Assembly: GCA_030762175.1 (NCBI GenBank)
Contig: CM060834.1
Coordinates: 26,770,001 to 26,834,000 of the forward strand
Source: Metallyticus violacea
Taxonomy: Eukaryota; Arthropoda; Insecta; Mantodea; Metallyticidae
Reading direction: 5' to 3'
DNA: 64,000 bases
This document shows, in pieces, positions 1 through 10,704 of the stretch. Positions within the stretch are counted from its first letter, which is position 1, and every line of letters starts with the position of its first letter. The translations under genes were made by a program, and so were the position numbers. The notes under the pieces were generated by a model. That model did not search any database. It was not told the DNA's origin and was given only the letters and a program-made list of their open reading frames with translations.

Positions 1-499
1 CTTATACAAAGTACACAATTGATCAAATGATGTGGAAAACTATTTTTTCTAACACTGGGCATAAAATTATTCCAAATACTTTTTCGAATGACTTGAGGTA
101 GACCTTGAAAGCTAAATGTGTGTGTAGGGTTACACTTTCTCACTAATCACAATCTCTAAGGTAAGCACTGTCTTAACAAAAACTACTCTTCTCGAGCTAA
201 TGTTACTTCTGTGCTATTTTTATCTCTTGCATATATGATTTTGAATATATGCATTACACTTATTCCTCTCTAATTGGTACATTCAGGAGTCTGGGGGTAG
301 GGGATTCCTATGGGGTAAACAAATTTGAGAAAGAACAAGAAATGAAATGGGTGATGTAGGGTTAAGAAGAATTGATTTTGAGGGAAGATTTTGGAAAAGA
401 TTAGAGTAAGATTTAAGTAAGCAAACGGATAGATATTACATTGTATAATATGGCAGGAGAGGTCACTAGTGTTCTATCGGAAGATAAAAAGGGTATACT

Positions 500-830
500 A
501 AAAGAGATAGATATATTAATAAGTGTAATAAGCAGGTGAGAGAGAGAATGTCATTAGATTATAAATCTGGAGCTTAAGGGTTTTAGAAGTAATTGTGAGC
601 ATAGAGTTAGCCCTTTATGTGCAAACTTGGAAAATGTAGATCATATTATGTTTGAATGTTCAGGAACAAGTGAGTGAAGTTAACAAGCAATATATGGCAA
701 ATAGTTGAAGGTAAATAAGCAAATTATAGCAAGAAAATGTTCGGTGAACAAAGACAATTCAAGAATCTTAGGGAATATCTATACAGAGTTGAGAACTGTG
801 CTTGTCTTGGGTAACTGGCTAGTAATGATA
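500..830 (+). mobile_element. LINE 3'-end relic (zinc-knuckle tail)
   Basis: Frame around 594-668 reads CEHRVSPLCAN...VDHIMFECSGT, which matches the Cys-rich C-terminal tail (C..C...E/N.VDHI.FEC) after the RT/RNase H part of jockey/I-type non-LTR retrotransposons. The frame is broken on both sides, so this is a dead 3' fragment. An AATAAA occurs downstream near 1017. The clade cannot be assigned from this piece alone. Confidence 0.5.
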
Positions 831-1029
831 TTGTGATTATATGTAGTAGATCAAATGTGTATGGAATGATAGTTAAGGGCAGGAGTTTAAAAATAAAATA
901 GATTTTATTGACAAACTAGGGTGATTATTGAATTATATAAAATATTTTAGTTTGTTGTTATAGTGCTGTTGGAACTGTGCCAAAGTCTTCTGGATAACCA
1001 AGGACTGGGGCTTAGTAAATAAACAAGAA

Positions 1030-1955
1030 AATTAGTATGTTAATTACAATTTTTGTATCTGATTGATTTAAAATATTGACCTGGAATAGAACCTGGGTTA
1101 GAACCAGGCCATATTGTAACATTTGTAAACTTAGTGTTATTTAAATAAATAAAAATAATTGTTACAGTCTTTTTAATCTTTTATTTTAAAGAATGAGATT
1201 ATAACTGCGACTGACTAATTGCCGGGGGTTCCAACATTTATCAACAATTGTATGTATTTTTGGTTTGTTTTAACAGGATACCTCCATATTATATTAAATT
1301 CTATGTTTATTACATTTATTCCAGTTAATTTACGACTATTTAAGATTTTAAGTATATCATCCAGTTCTACAAGCGTTAATTCATCTAACGTCTGATTATT
1401 TACTTTTACTAGATGGAACGAGTAGGTAAAGATCTCATTAAAAAGTTATATTTGCAGGGGTCTAATGTTCTGCTACGGCGTACCAGTAAGTCAAACGCGA
1501 AGTGTGAAGAATTGAGTCACGACATAAAAATGAGTCCGGTTTCCTGACCGCGTAGGCAGCAGACTGATTTTATGTGCTGTGCACCACTCGACAACAGATG
1601 GTCGTTCTGGAAACTTTCTTTCGTTGTTTAGTCTTACGTTCCATGTGTTGTAATGCAATGTTAAAACCAATCGAGAAAGTCGTTGCTGTTAGTACGTAAA
1701 GTTTTTCCTTGCAAGTGGTTGCACCTGTATTGTTGGCATCTTAGGAACGCACACAGCCAATTCAAGAATAATAAGGAATTTGCGAAATCTGCAACAAATT
1801 TGTTGTTAAATTTTAAAATAGGTACTATCAGCATCTAAATGCATTAAATCAAAACTAGTGTGCAGAAATAAATTAATTTTAGCTAAAACATTACCATTTT
1901 ATCTTTTTATAAAAGATATCTTCCTCTCATAACCTCACTTCTGCCATATTACTAT
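1030..1955. other. Intergenic, AT-rich
   Basis: I see no gene here. AT-rich DNA with an A/T-rich stretch near 1140-1160 and a less AT-rich patch at about 1450-1750 that keeps no long frame in any direction and matches nothing I recognise. Confidence 0.5.
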
Positions 1956-2100
1956 CGCACTGAGCATCACATCACTGGCCTATCGCCCCAAACACTGCTC
2001 ATCTCTGGAATGAATGCATTGCCACGGGAGTCTGCTAAACTTTCGGAGTATCTCAGAAAAAATTAAAACAGTTAAAATCCTTCGGGAAGTTTTGTCGTGA
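1955..2100 (+). mobile_element. LINE reverse-transcriptase C-terminal relic
   Basis: Two overlapping frames together give NTAHLWNE and then NALPRESAKLSEYLRKN. This is the usual LWNsLP..vR.s.sl..Fk.kL ending of jockey/R1-like LINE ORF2 proteins. A one-base frameshift separates the two halves. Assignment rests on this short motif only. Confidence 0.4.
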
Positions 2101-2374
2101 CCCATGGTTTAAATTGCTACCATGGCTTTCACCAACTACTGCGGTTGGCATCATCAGTGGACGATGAAACACCGTAATGCTAGAAGACGACAATATTGAT
2201 CCATATCTGGTTTTGGAAGGTCGATCGATATTACTTTATTACTTTACTACGATGTATTTTCAATGCCGGAATATTTTAACTGCTTTAATTTTAATAACAG
2301 CCGTAAAAAGACTAAGAATTAACATCAGATATAAATATTTATTGTTATTAGAAATAATGGATTATATTTCTTAT

Positions 2375-2375
2375 G

Positions 2376-2408
<33 letters not shown>
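2375..2408. repeat. (TA)n microsatellite
   Basis: An uninterrupted TA run of about 34 bp. The apparent Tyr-Ile peptides over this area come from the repeat and are not genes. Confidence 0.95.
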
Positions 2409-2411
<3 letters not shown>

Positions 2412-2857
2412 TTCTTTTATCCTGTCGTAGAATGTTTCATTCTTATTGTTATTCTTATTACTATCATAAATGCTCCTATTCTCTCGTACTTCATAGTATT
2501 GCTAGTGTGTTTCATTTTTATGTTTTACCAGCACATTTATTTCCACTTTCATGATTTACACAGGTTTATATGTCTATGAACTGCCATTGTTGACGCTAAT
2601 TTTATTATTGTTGTTTATTTTATTCTTCTTATTATTACTATATTATAATAGGTACCTACTTTCTTGAAGACAGTTTCAAGTGCCATTTTCCAGTCATATA
2701 TCACCAACATTGCTGGAAAGTGTACTTCTCAATATCCGAAAAGAGAAATATAGTACCAGCAAGATGCTGCGCCGCAACTATATATGACGTACATATTAAT
2801 TTCTAAATGATAGATTGGACGTGCTGGGCCTATTACATAGCCATGCTGCTCATCTGA

Positions 2858-3118
2858 CGCCTGTTTTAACTATTGAAGCATCACAGGTGGTGGACACTGA
2901 TGATACATGAGATGAAGTTATAAAACTGGGAAAGGTTTTTTTAAAGGAAGGAAACTTTCCAGGCCTATGTTTAGAGTACCTTCCCGTCATTTGCCATTTA
3001 TGAGGACTCGGGAAAACCTGGAATAAACCTCGGTCAGGGAGGACGGTCCTGGTGGGAATAGAACCCCAGACCTTCCGTTCACGATTCCTTGCCTTAACGA
3101 CCTCGGCCACCCGTGACT
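2858..3118 (-). mobile_element. SINE family B copy
   Basis: On the minus strand it reads a tRNA-like head (GGCCGAGGTCGTTAAGGC, then a box-B-like GGTTC-type motif), a body with a GGTTTTCC-type stretch, and a 3' part ending in the family's GTGTCCACC...GGCG motif. The same ~270 bp sequence recurs at 13420, 17243, 24705, 39432, 51531 and 62457. Full-length but diverged. Confidence 0.9.
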
Positions 3119-3311
3119 ATCACCTGCATTATACCTTCGGATTACTTTGTAGAGATTATGTAAAATAAAAAGCATATCTACAGCAACTTCGACTAAAGTG
3201 AATGTGAAGGAGAGAAAACATGAAGATTATGGTACAATTGTTCCCTATATTGCCAAAAGTTATGGAAAGCCTCCCCAAAAAGGAATCACTAAGTGTTTAG
3301 ATATTAATTGT

Positions 3312-3600
3312 CGGTTCTATTGGTGTAGTGATAACTATACTTGCCTCCTAAACCCAAGATCGCGGGTTCAATCTCTGCCAGGACCGAGGGATTTTTTCGG
3401 GCTTAAAAACCCTAAGTATGGCTTCCTTCGGAAGGGAAGTAGAGCCATGGGTACCGTGTCGTACATTTACGGCATGAAAAAGAACCACAAACCTGAAAAA
3501 AGAGGCCTCTGAGCAAAATTTGTCGGCCGTTTCATGCGCTGAATTCAATGAAACGCTGAGATATTAAAGAGCGTCCTTAAATAAACCAAATCAACAACAA
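3312..3600 (+). mobile_element. SINE family A copy
   Basis: The head resembles a tRNA gene: box-A-like GTGTAGTGATAACTA and box B GGGTTCAATCTC. The body carries the family's TAAGTATGGCTTCCTTCGGA and AGAGGCCTCTGAGCAAAATT stretches, and the 3' end has GAGCGTCC followed by an A/T-rich tail. Same family as 23205, 28564, 34873, 36838, 40084, 48311 and 51591. Confidence 0.9.
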
Positions 3601-3661
3601 TAGAAATCACTTGAGGTTATTTTGAGTACTTAATAAAATGATAGAAAGTATAAAAAGTACT

Positions 3662-3663
<2 letters not shown>

Positions 3664-3700
<37 letters not shown>

Positions 3701-3702
3701 TG
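3664..3702. repeat. (ATT)n microsatellite
   Basis: About 12 ATT units just downstream of a SINE A copy. Confidence 0.95.
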
Positions 3703-3811
3703 TCGTTATAGACGAATGCATTCGGAAATGATGTACAATAGCGGTGATTTACGAATACTCGCTATCTATTGGTAGGTCCATTAATAGGGCGATTCAAGTA
3801 ACGAAAGGACA

Positions 3812-4066
3812 GTGTTCGTTTGTTGTCAGGTAGAGAAAGACGTAGATACGATGGAAGACGACTGTCAGCTACAAAGATGGACTGCATGGTTTTTGTGGAA
3901 GGAAGACATCAAAACTGCAAAAATCCATAAAGGTTTTACTGCGGTGTGTAGTCGAGAAGTTCTTGCACACAAAACCATTTACAGCTGGGTCGCCAACAGC
4001 AGGGAATCTGCACACAAGAATGACTGTCCGCCAACTCGCGGTCTCCCAGTAATTGATTATGGCTGA
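3812..4066 (+). pseudogene. DDE transposase N-terminal relic
   Basis: The 84-residue frame contains WKEDIKTAKIHKGF and HKTIYSWVANSRES. This fits the helix-turn-helix DNA-binding start of Tc1/mariner-like transposases of the type found at 41.6-41.9 kb and 47.4-48.3 kb (usual form: ...PSRKTIYRWV.KF.ETG). The frame stops after the helix-turn-helix region and no DDE catalytic part follows. The start at 3812 is arbitrary. It is a short relic and not a host gene. Confidence 0.4.
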
Positions 4067-4069
4067 TAG

Positions 4070-5143
4070 ATGAATTGATGACCTTTGATGAATTGTAATG
4101 TCGGCAGGCCCGAGATACCCAACCCTGCACACTATTATTCATGACGATCTGAATATTTCAAAAGTGTACGCAAATTGGGAAATTTCATAAAAATGATGAG
4201 AATGAGGACAGGTAAGTTGTAAATATGATTCTTCTTTATTGAATAGCCCTTGCACTTATAAGTGGAATCTCTTGGTTCGGTAATCTCATTGCCGTGTGCT
4301 TGCTCAGCAAGGCAGTGGTATGTTTCACGTAGAGTTACAATAGTGAGTGCATTACGTAAAGAGCTTCGCAGTGGGGTATCGAACCAATAACCAGTCGATT
4401 CCAGATATCATCATCTGGAGATGATGGTACTAGGTCAGAATAAAGTGTGGAACGCTCTAGGTGGCCTCAGCCTCCTGGGCCGTGTGGCCATTTGGGTCAC
4501 TAGGGCGGCAGAGGGGTGCAGTCTTTAGACTCCCAGCAGGAGATTTCCCATAAGGCCACTGTGTACCTACGTCATTCTTTCTAGCCTGCTTTCTTCACGC
4601 GGTGAGACGCAGTGCACACTTGGGTATTAATCAGCAACGTCGCTCAGCTGGCCTCGAATACAATTCCAAGCCAACTTTCTGACAACAGAGGTATTTCAGA
4701 TAGTGTGTTGGCATAGAAGAAAAGCAAAACATTTACAACATACGGCTAGAAAAACTTTGCATTGAAGCCTATTCATTGGTCTTTCAGCATCAAGTCATCA
4801 TGACATTGATAATCTCTTGAAGGTCAAAGAAATTCCTCTCTTCCAGTATGATCTTTATCATTGACTTGCATTCTTCCTCTCTTAAATGTCTACACACGAT
4901 GGCGGATGGCAGCAGACGAAGGGCAATGGTTCTCCAAATTTTCACAATATCTGCAATCAAAACATTCAGAAAATATCCTTGAACAATCTTTGACAGTTTG
5001 TCGGTAGGGTGCATATCCAACCTGTATGGTATACTTTTCATTTTGGAAAGAAAATTCAATAAGTGCTTCTGTATTCAAACATTACTCAGTTATGACACAA
5101 TTATTTAACTAGTTGAGTTTTGTGGTTGTTAAATAAATGCTAA

Positions 5144-5182
<39 letters not shown>

Positions 5183-5440
5183 ATGCCAGGCATAATGGAC
5201 GTTTAATAAGTTTCTAAGCAATGGTGTGGGGCTAGTTCCCTATTCCAAACTCATTTGGACTTTTCTATCAACATATTTCTAGGTTCATAAAGTGAACGAA
5301 CTGTTTTAGCCAACTAACAATTGAAAGTGTGACAAAGAGAAAAACGCCTTTCACGCAGGAGCAAACTAAGCGAATTCTTCACCTAATAGAGTAACTTTAA
5401 AGAAGAATATAAAATCAAAAATAGCACTCTTTCTGAAGGT
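4070..5440. other. Intergenic, no recognised gene
   Basis: Contains a GC-richer block at about 4440-4660 with no recognisable product, and a minus-strand 89-codon frame (4790-5059, containing LREEECKSMIKIILEERNFFDL) that looks mildly coding-like but matches no family I know. An AAAT microsatellite interrupts the region. Confidence 0.4.
5141..5184. repeat. (AAAT)n microsatellite
   Basis: About 11 AAAT units, near perfect. Confidence 0.95.
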
Positions 5441-6460
5441 TATTATATATAAACCTCAAGCACATCAGATTAATATTTCACACTTTCTGTCTTCACGACG
5501 ATGCTTTTATTAAATACAAAACACTTGCATTGTTAAAAATACATTTTATTTGCTGAATTAATTTGTCTTTTTATTTTAAAAAACAAATAGAGAAGTTTAA
5601 ACGCAAGAGCGCTTTTTAAATTTTGGGTTTCAGGTAAACCACCACTCTTAATGGCCCGATTTACCTAATTTTCAGGAACTATTTTCTTTTTATTTAAATA
5701 GAACATACGGAATTTCGTTTTGGAAAGGGTATATATTATTACCGCTATAGCAATTTTTAAATGTTAGGATTTCGGCAAGCCCCCAGCCTTAATAATTTGA
5801 TTTCGTTCATTTTTGTTATTTTATTTAAATCGTATATGCGAGTTTTGTCTTAAAAATAGCTATTGGTGGTGCTAGAGCTATTTTTAAATTTTAGGTTTCA
5901 CATAAATCCCCACTACTAATAGCCCGATTTCCCAGATTTTCATAAAAGATTTTTATTATTGTATTTAAAAGGCATATGTGGAGTTTAGTTACGAAAAATC
6001 AAGCTATAATGCCACTAGATCGATTTTTAAATTTTTGGTTTCAGGTAAACACCTCTTCCTAATAATTTGATTTCAGTAATTGAGGAACTATTTTTCTTAT
6101 TTTCTTTCAATGGCATATGCAGAGTTTCGTTTAAAAAATGAATATTTCAGGCGCTAGATCAATTTTTATATTTCGCTTTAATCCCCTCTGGATTTTTTTT
6201 CCCCCCCAGGTATGCTCTCACTTCTAATGAGACGTATGCCCTTATTTTCGGAAACTAATTTTAGCTATTTATTGTAAAGAAACGTACCGAGTTTCGTTGA
6301 GAAAAAATAGAGAGCGATTTTTTTTAAACCGCTATAGGTTAAATTCCATCACCAATTGTCCAATTTTGCTCGTTAACGAACTTGAGGAATCATTTGTTAA
6401 TTGATGGCGATATACCGAGTTTCATTGAGAAAAAAAAATGCGACTGCTACAGCGTTAATG
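5440..6460. repeat. Dispersed repeat E with ~140 bp tandem array
   Basis: A leader at about 5460-5610 is followed by six or seven diverged tandem units. Each carries a TTTTTAAAT-type start (5613, 5754, 5881, 6024, 6163, about 6318), then a GGTTTCAGGTAAAC-like stretch, a TAATAGCCCGATTT-like stretch and a GCATATGCAGAGTTTCGTT-like end. The same leader plus two units recurs at 33.7-34.1 kb, so this is an interspersed family and not just a local satellite. No coding capacity or terminal repeats were seen. Confidence 0.75.
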
Positions 6461-6471
6461 GACACACACAT

Positions 6472-6472
<1 letters not shown>

Positions 6473-6505
<33 letters not shown>

Positions 6506-6821
6506 TATTAATAGAGTAATAAAAACTTCTAAAAAGCATAAAAACTCATAAAAATCACTCAGAGTGCAATATAAAAAGGTTCACATAAAATTTCACACTA
6601 AAAACCGTAAAATTGAACACTAAATGTCACAATGTCACAACGACAGACGCTGCCTGCCAGAGCTCAGTTCATTTTCATCACGTGACCAAGAGCCAAGCTC
6701 GAAATATAGTGTGATTTTAGTGTTCAATTTTACGGTTTTTAGTGTGAAATTTTATGTGAATCTTTTTATATTGCACTCTGAGTGTTTTTATGAGTATATA
6801 TATATATATATATATATATAT
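6473..6821. mobile_element. Foldback MITE inside a TA microsatellite
   Basis: Left arm 6545-6622 and right arm 6718-6794 are inverted copies of about 77 bp with only a few mismatches, around a ~95 bp loop. TA runs flank the element at 6473-6504 and 6795-6821, which suggests TA-target insertion. It has no coding capacity. Probably a non-autonomous Tc1/mariner-type hairpin, although the family is not identified. Confidence 0.75.
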
Positions 6822-7227
6822 TGTAATTTTCGGAACCGGATAAGTGCGCTCGATAGAGATTTTAAGAAAATTTTCAAAATTCGTTTCATGGGTACAACCG
6901 CAATTGCTTACATTCCTTAGGAATTCGCTAAAAATGTATTGCTTTGTGTTTATGTAAATTCCATTAATAATCAGTGGAAGCAGGTGAGTTTAGATGGGAG
7001 GTTGACCGAAAAATGAAGGGAAAAAGTAACTACAAAATTACGTACATTTTCAAAAGTATCACAAAAAAGCGGTAAACTGCAATGTTTAGAATTAAGTTTA
7101 TTTTAAAGAGCACTGTTGTTCATAGATCTTTAAACTTAAGTACTGCCGATGTTCTTAAAAGGAGTTTTTATACATGAAAGGTCTTTTCAGAAGTCAGAGC
7201 CCCCCCCCCCATACTTGAAATCCGCAG

Positions 7228-7292
7228 ATGAACAAAATTTCTCGGAAAATAACCATGGCGAAAAGTTGTCCTTATCTTTGATTGTTCAAGAA
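7228..7292 (+). CDS. Putative internal coding exon of an unknown gene
   Basis: A C-rich tract (7199-7210) leads to TCCGCAG, a good splice acceptor, and the exon ends at GAA|GTAAGT, a near-consensus donor at 7293. The 65 bases between them are open: two bases finish a codon, then 21 codons read EQNFSENNHGEKLSLS and LIVQE. The exon ends on a whole codon, so it joins in frame to the exon at 7562, which also starts on a whole codon. The upstream exon should end in phase 1; I did not find it. No protein family recognised. Confidence 0.45.
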
Positions 7293-7561
7293 GTAAGTAG
7301 AATTCTCATCACCTTTTTGCAATCGTAAGTATCAACCTTTTAGTTTTCTCTCGCACGCAGATCAAATCCGAAACGGACAGGTCAAGGCTGCACACCGATA
7401 GTAAAAGAAGTCTATTGCCGCTGATAAGTGCGGGTTTAATTAAGGAATAGCGAGGAGTTACTATGTTATTATGTTTCATTTCTCTGTTTTCCATGGTTTA
7501 AAGATGTAATAAAGAAAAAACGCATTTTCTTTCTACTGTAACATTTTAAGAAATTAATCAG

Positions 7562-7756
7562 CAATCATTGTCGTGCAGATCACGTCTTCCGGAGGTTGAA
7601 TTCAAAGCAACAGGATCAATGTGGGACAACAGAATCAAGACGTGTATCGTGGATAAACAGAGAATGACATCGCTTGCTCGATTAAAACAAAAATATCTTG
7701 CAAAGTTAGCACAACAAACGGAAATCAGCCTTGCATTAGAAAATTGCTCAATTTGA
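7562..7756 (+). CDS. Putative terminal coding exon, copy 1
   Basis: A pyrimidine-rich tract (about 7524-7534) and ATCAG precede the exon. It reads 64 codons, QSLSCRSRLPEVEFK... through TSLARLKQKYLAKLAQQTE to ...ENCSI and a TGA stop. The second half is predicted to be strongly helical, with heptad-like Leu and charged residues. Joined to the 7228 exon it would give an ~86-residue C-terminus. The inferred intron (7293-7561) is 269 bp. The whole exon with its acceptor is duplicated at 7910. I do not recognise the protein. Confidence 0.45.
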   Translation, partial: QSLSCRSRLPEVEFKATGSMWDNRIKTCIVDKQRMTSLARLKQKYLAKLAQQTEISLALENCSI

Positions 7757-7909
7757 ACCCCTAAAAGGCTTCTGAAGTGCATGCCTCACAGCCCATAGCG
7801 AGGAGTTACTATGTTATTATGTTTCATTTCTCTGTTTTCCATGGTTTAAAGATGTAATAAAGAAAAAACGCATTTTCTTTCTACTGTAACATTTTAAGAA
7901 ATTAATCAG

Positions 7910-8104
7910 CAATCATTGTCGTGCAGATCACGTCTTCCGGAGGTTGAATTCAAAGCAACAGGATCAATGTGGGACAACAGAATCAAGACGTGTATCGTGG
8001 ATAAACAGAGAATGACATCGCTTGCTCGATTAAAACAAAAATATCTTGCAAAGTTAGCACAACAAACGGAAATCAGCCTTGCATTAGAAAATTGCTCAAT
8101 TTGA
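7910..8104 (+). CDS. Putative terminal coding exon, copy 2
   Basis: An exact repeat of the exon at 7562, with its own pyrimidine tract and acceptor, so a transcript could splice to either copy and give the same protein. Only this copy is followed at close range by AATAAA (8151-8156), which suggests it keeps the original 3' end. No recognised family. It is a real exon only if the upstream splice model holds. Confidence 0.42.
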   Translation, partial: QSLSCRSRLPEVEFKATGSMWDNRIKTCIVDKQRMTSLARLKQKYLAKLAQQTEISLALENCSI

Positions 8105-8150
8105 ACCCCTAAAAGGCTTCTGAAGTGCATGCCTCACAGCCCACCGTCTC

Positions 8151-8156
8151 AATAAA
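8151..8156 (+). promoter_or_regulatory. Candidate poly(A) signal
   Basis: AATAAA 47 bp after the stop codon of exon copy 2, followed by TTTCATCTTCTGTG. This fits the end of the transcript using the duplicated exon. A single hexamer in AT-rich DNA is weak on its own. Confidence 0.4.
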
Positions 8157-8159
8157 GAT

Positions 8160-9460
8160 AAATTTCATCTTCTGTGATAAAGGTAAACACATTTTATGTT
8201 TCCGGCCACGCGGCCAACTGGGTATGCGCAGCCGCACTGTGCGCTCCCGGTTGCCGGCTAGGTTCGCGTGCGGGGAAAAACAAAAATAAGATCTGATATT
8301 GAGACATTGTAATGGACACATCATTAGTCCTGTCAAAATTGTCCCTCGCTACTTTCACAATATTGAAATATCATATGCATTTTCACGAAATTTTCCCTAA
8401 TTTTTGCATGTATCAGGAACCCTTTCTTAAGTTTTGGTACGAGTTTGTCAATTTAAGCGAATGTTTCGCTTGCAAGTGAAGGATGAGAGGCAATCAATGT
8501 AGCCTGAGAAAAAGTTGCATTCTTTAAAAAGGTAAATAGAGAACAAAGAACTAAACTGCAAAACAAAATTAGTCTGTTTTGGTTGACATTTTGTAAAGTG
8601 AACAGTATACCTTCTGAGAAGAAAAAGTAAAAGACAATTCCATTGATGAAGAATTTACAGTGACTATAACGATGAGGATATACCTGCTGTTGCATGAAGT
8701 CGGTAGTGTAACGAGGCATGGAAGACGGTCTTTTCCCATCGTAAGGTGACATAGAGGACGTTTGCTATCACGAGAAGGGCTTCGGAGCGGAAATGGAGCA
8801 AAGAAAAAGAGTAAACGTTGGGGGAAGGAGTTCACGGTCGCCTTCCTAAATGGAAATGGTGAGATGTTATAAGGGAAGCCAAATTTTGGATGAAAGCCAA
8901 CGACACCAGACTATATACGAACGTTATTAAAATGCTTTTTGCAATGCATCATTATTTCTTCGAAAAGTATGCAAATATTCACTGCTTAAGAAGAAATTAG
9001 TTTATCAGTATTGTGTCCTAACCTCACAGGCAGTTGTTATAAACTTTCTAGGCGTACAAATGACACAATTGAATTCAACAAATAATTTTAAAAGTATTTG
9101 TATCTTTTGAAGTGTAGAAAATGACTTTGTTGGTTACTTTGCTAAATGCTAAAAGATACAAATGGCCGACATAAAGAGTTTACAAGCTAATACTCTTAAA
9201 TGGACCAATTTAAATATACCATAGCTTTCTAATCTCTTCGGAGGAAGGAACTTTAATATAATTTCACAGGCCACACTTCAACACACCCCATCAAGGGGTT
9301 CCAGGGGTGCAGTAACTTTACCATTTTTAATGGACCGATAGTATAACATTTAGATATTGTGATAGTCCTCTTCAAATAAAGCAACTTTTTTTTTCTAAAA
9401 TGATAGTTTGATAACTTATGAGGCTTTTTAAACAAAACATGCGAGAGACGTTTGGAAATG
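8160..9460. other. Intergenic with a short CpG-rich patch
   Basis: 8200-8275 is unusually rich in CpG for this window and lies just past the putative 3' end. The remainder is AT-rich, with short frames that lack family signals. Confidence 0.45.
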
Positions 9461-9469
9461 ATTTGCAAT

Positions 9470-9700
9470 AGTAATTTTTGTACCTTATTTTGTATGTAAC
9501 AAGGCTCAATGCACTTTGGAGCTGTCAATATTCTCGCTACCAATGTTGCCACTCTTCTGGTAACTTTATTACGGCGTCCCGAAACCATTGTATAGGCCAC
9601 CACTCGCGAACAGCTGCCTGAATTTCCTCGTTGACCAATTTTTTTTACCTCGAAGCGAGTCATTTATGTTGTAAGGCTCTAGCAGTAGACCTCGTGTTGA
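9470..9700 (-). pseudogene. DDE transposase C-terminal relic
   Basis: The minus strand reads NEEIQAAVREWWPIQWFRDA and then LPEEWQHW, matching the n.EvQ.aV..W...q...ff..gi..L..RW C-terminus of mariner-like transposases. The reading frame shifts on either side and no catalytic residues are seen. It lies just beyond another mariner relic in the same orientation (9950-10700), but is a different family by sequence. Confidence 0.35.
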
Positions 9701-9949
9701 TGTATTCCTTGAGGAAGGTCAGTTTATTAGTAGTAAGCCTGAAGTGTCCCAAAATACAGTGATATCTGCTGGCCCTCTGATGAAGCAGCACGAAATTTCT
9801 TGGGCCGGAGACTCCTTGAATGTTTCCATTGTATGGATTGAACTCGTGTGTGATAGTGGCGCCATGACACGTCACCGGCTTCTCTCCCCCCCAAAAAAAA
9901 ATAAAATCCGGATCTCCGTTATACATCTCCAGTAGCCAAAGACAGACTT

Positions 9950-10700
9950 CAACACTTTCGTGCCTTTGTCAAGTCCCCTTACGTGCAATGCACCTGTCCC
10001 AGCATTTCAAAGACATGCTGAAAGCAATTTTTTGACAGGGTCTTCAGAATTGCCCCCGCAGTCTTCATCACTGCTGCTGATGATGGGAAACGCTACCCAT
10101 GAAAGTGTTTCTTCAATTTGGGGAAAAGAAATTTGTCACCGCGACTAAATCTGGACTATAGGGAGGGAGATGAACACACTTCACATTATTTTATGAGATA
10201 CGCAATGTGCAGCATCCAGCTTGTTGCACGGAAATATGGGCTTTTGCCTGTGAAATGGTTTTGAAGAAATTTCAAGACATTGCTGTATTAATGTCCAGTT
10301 ACGATATGTTGGTAAACCATCTGCAGTCATTCATTACCTTTGAAAGAAACTCCGCGATTTCTGTAACATTACCTTCAACTGCATGCATAATCCGCAGGCG
10401 AACCCACCGAGCACAAACACCTCTCATGTGCAACTTTTCAGGAACTATCTTAAAAAGTGCAGGCTAAACTGAAAATCAAACAGAGGGCAGCATTAAGGAC
10501 GAGGAGAATTGCCTGTCCGCTTCAAATTGATTGCTTTCTTCTTTAAACATCTTAAACCATCTTCAAGCGGTGCTATAGGGAAAAACAAAATCTCTATAGA
10601 CCTCTTGTAACATTGTGTATGTCTCAGCTGAAGATACGAAAGCATAATTTCAGAGCAGCATATTGTTCGTCGTGGCACTGACAATGTCTTGACTGGTATA
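9950..10700 (-). pseudogene. Mariner-like element, internally deleted
   Basis: The minus strand is homologous to the mariner at 15761-16905. From 10690 downwards it carries the N-terminal region (AGCAGCATA, the helix-turn-helix stretch TTTAAAG/AAAG, then the HTH-to-catalytic linker). At 10020-10165 it carries the C-terminal part with the CCCTATAGTCCAGATTTAG motif, which encodes the PYSPDL signature. Much of the middle (about 10180-10340) is deleted or diverged and frames are broken. No terminal inverted repeat was found at either end. Confidence 0.7.
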
Positions 10701-10704
10701 CCAC

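Larger units (their letters stand above)
7447..8142. repeat. Perfect 348 bp tandem duplication
   Basis: Unit 1 (7447-7794) and unit 2 (7795-8142) look identical base for base by eye. The unit spans the 3' half of the inferred intron, the acceptor, the terminal exon and about 38 bp after the stop. The breakpoints share at most one base of homology. Either a very recent duplication or an assembly artefact. Confidence 0.9.

Noticed and set aside
9253..9663. 136-codon minus-strand frame as a gene
   Set aside because: Only its first part overlaps a transposase tail, and in another frame; the remainder is AT-rich and not coding-like.
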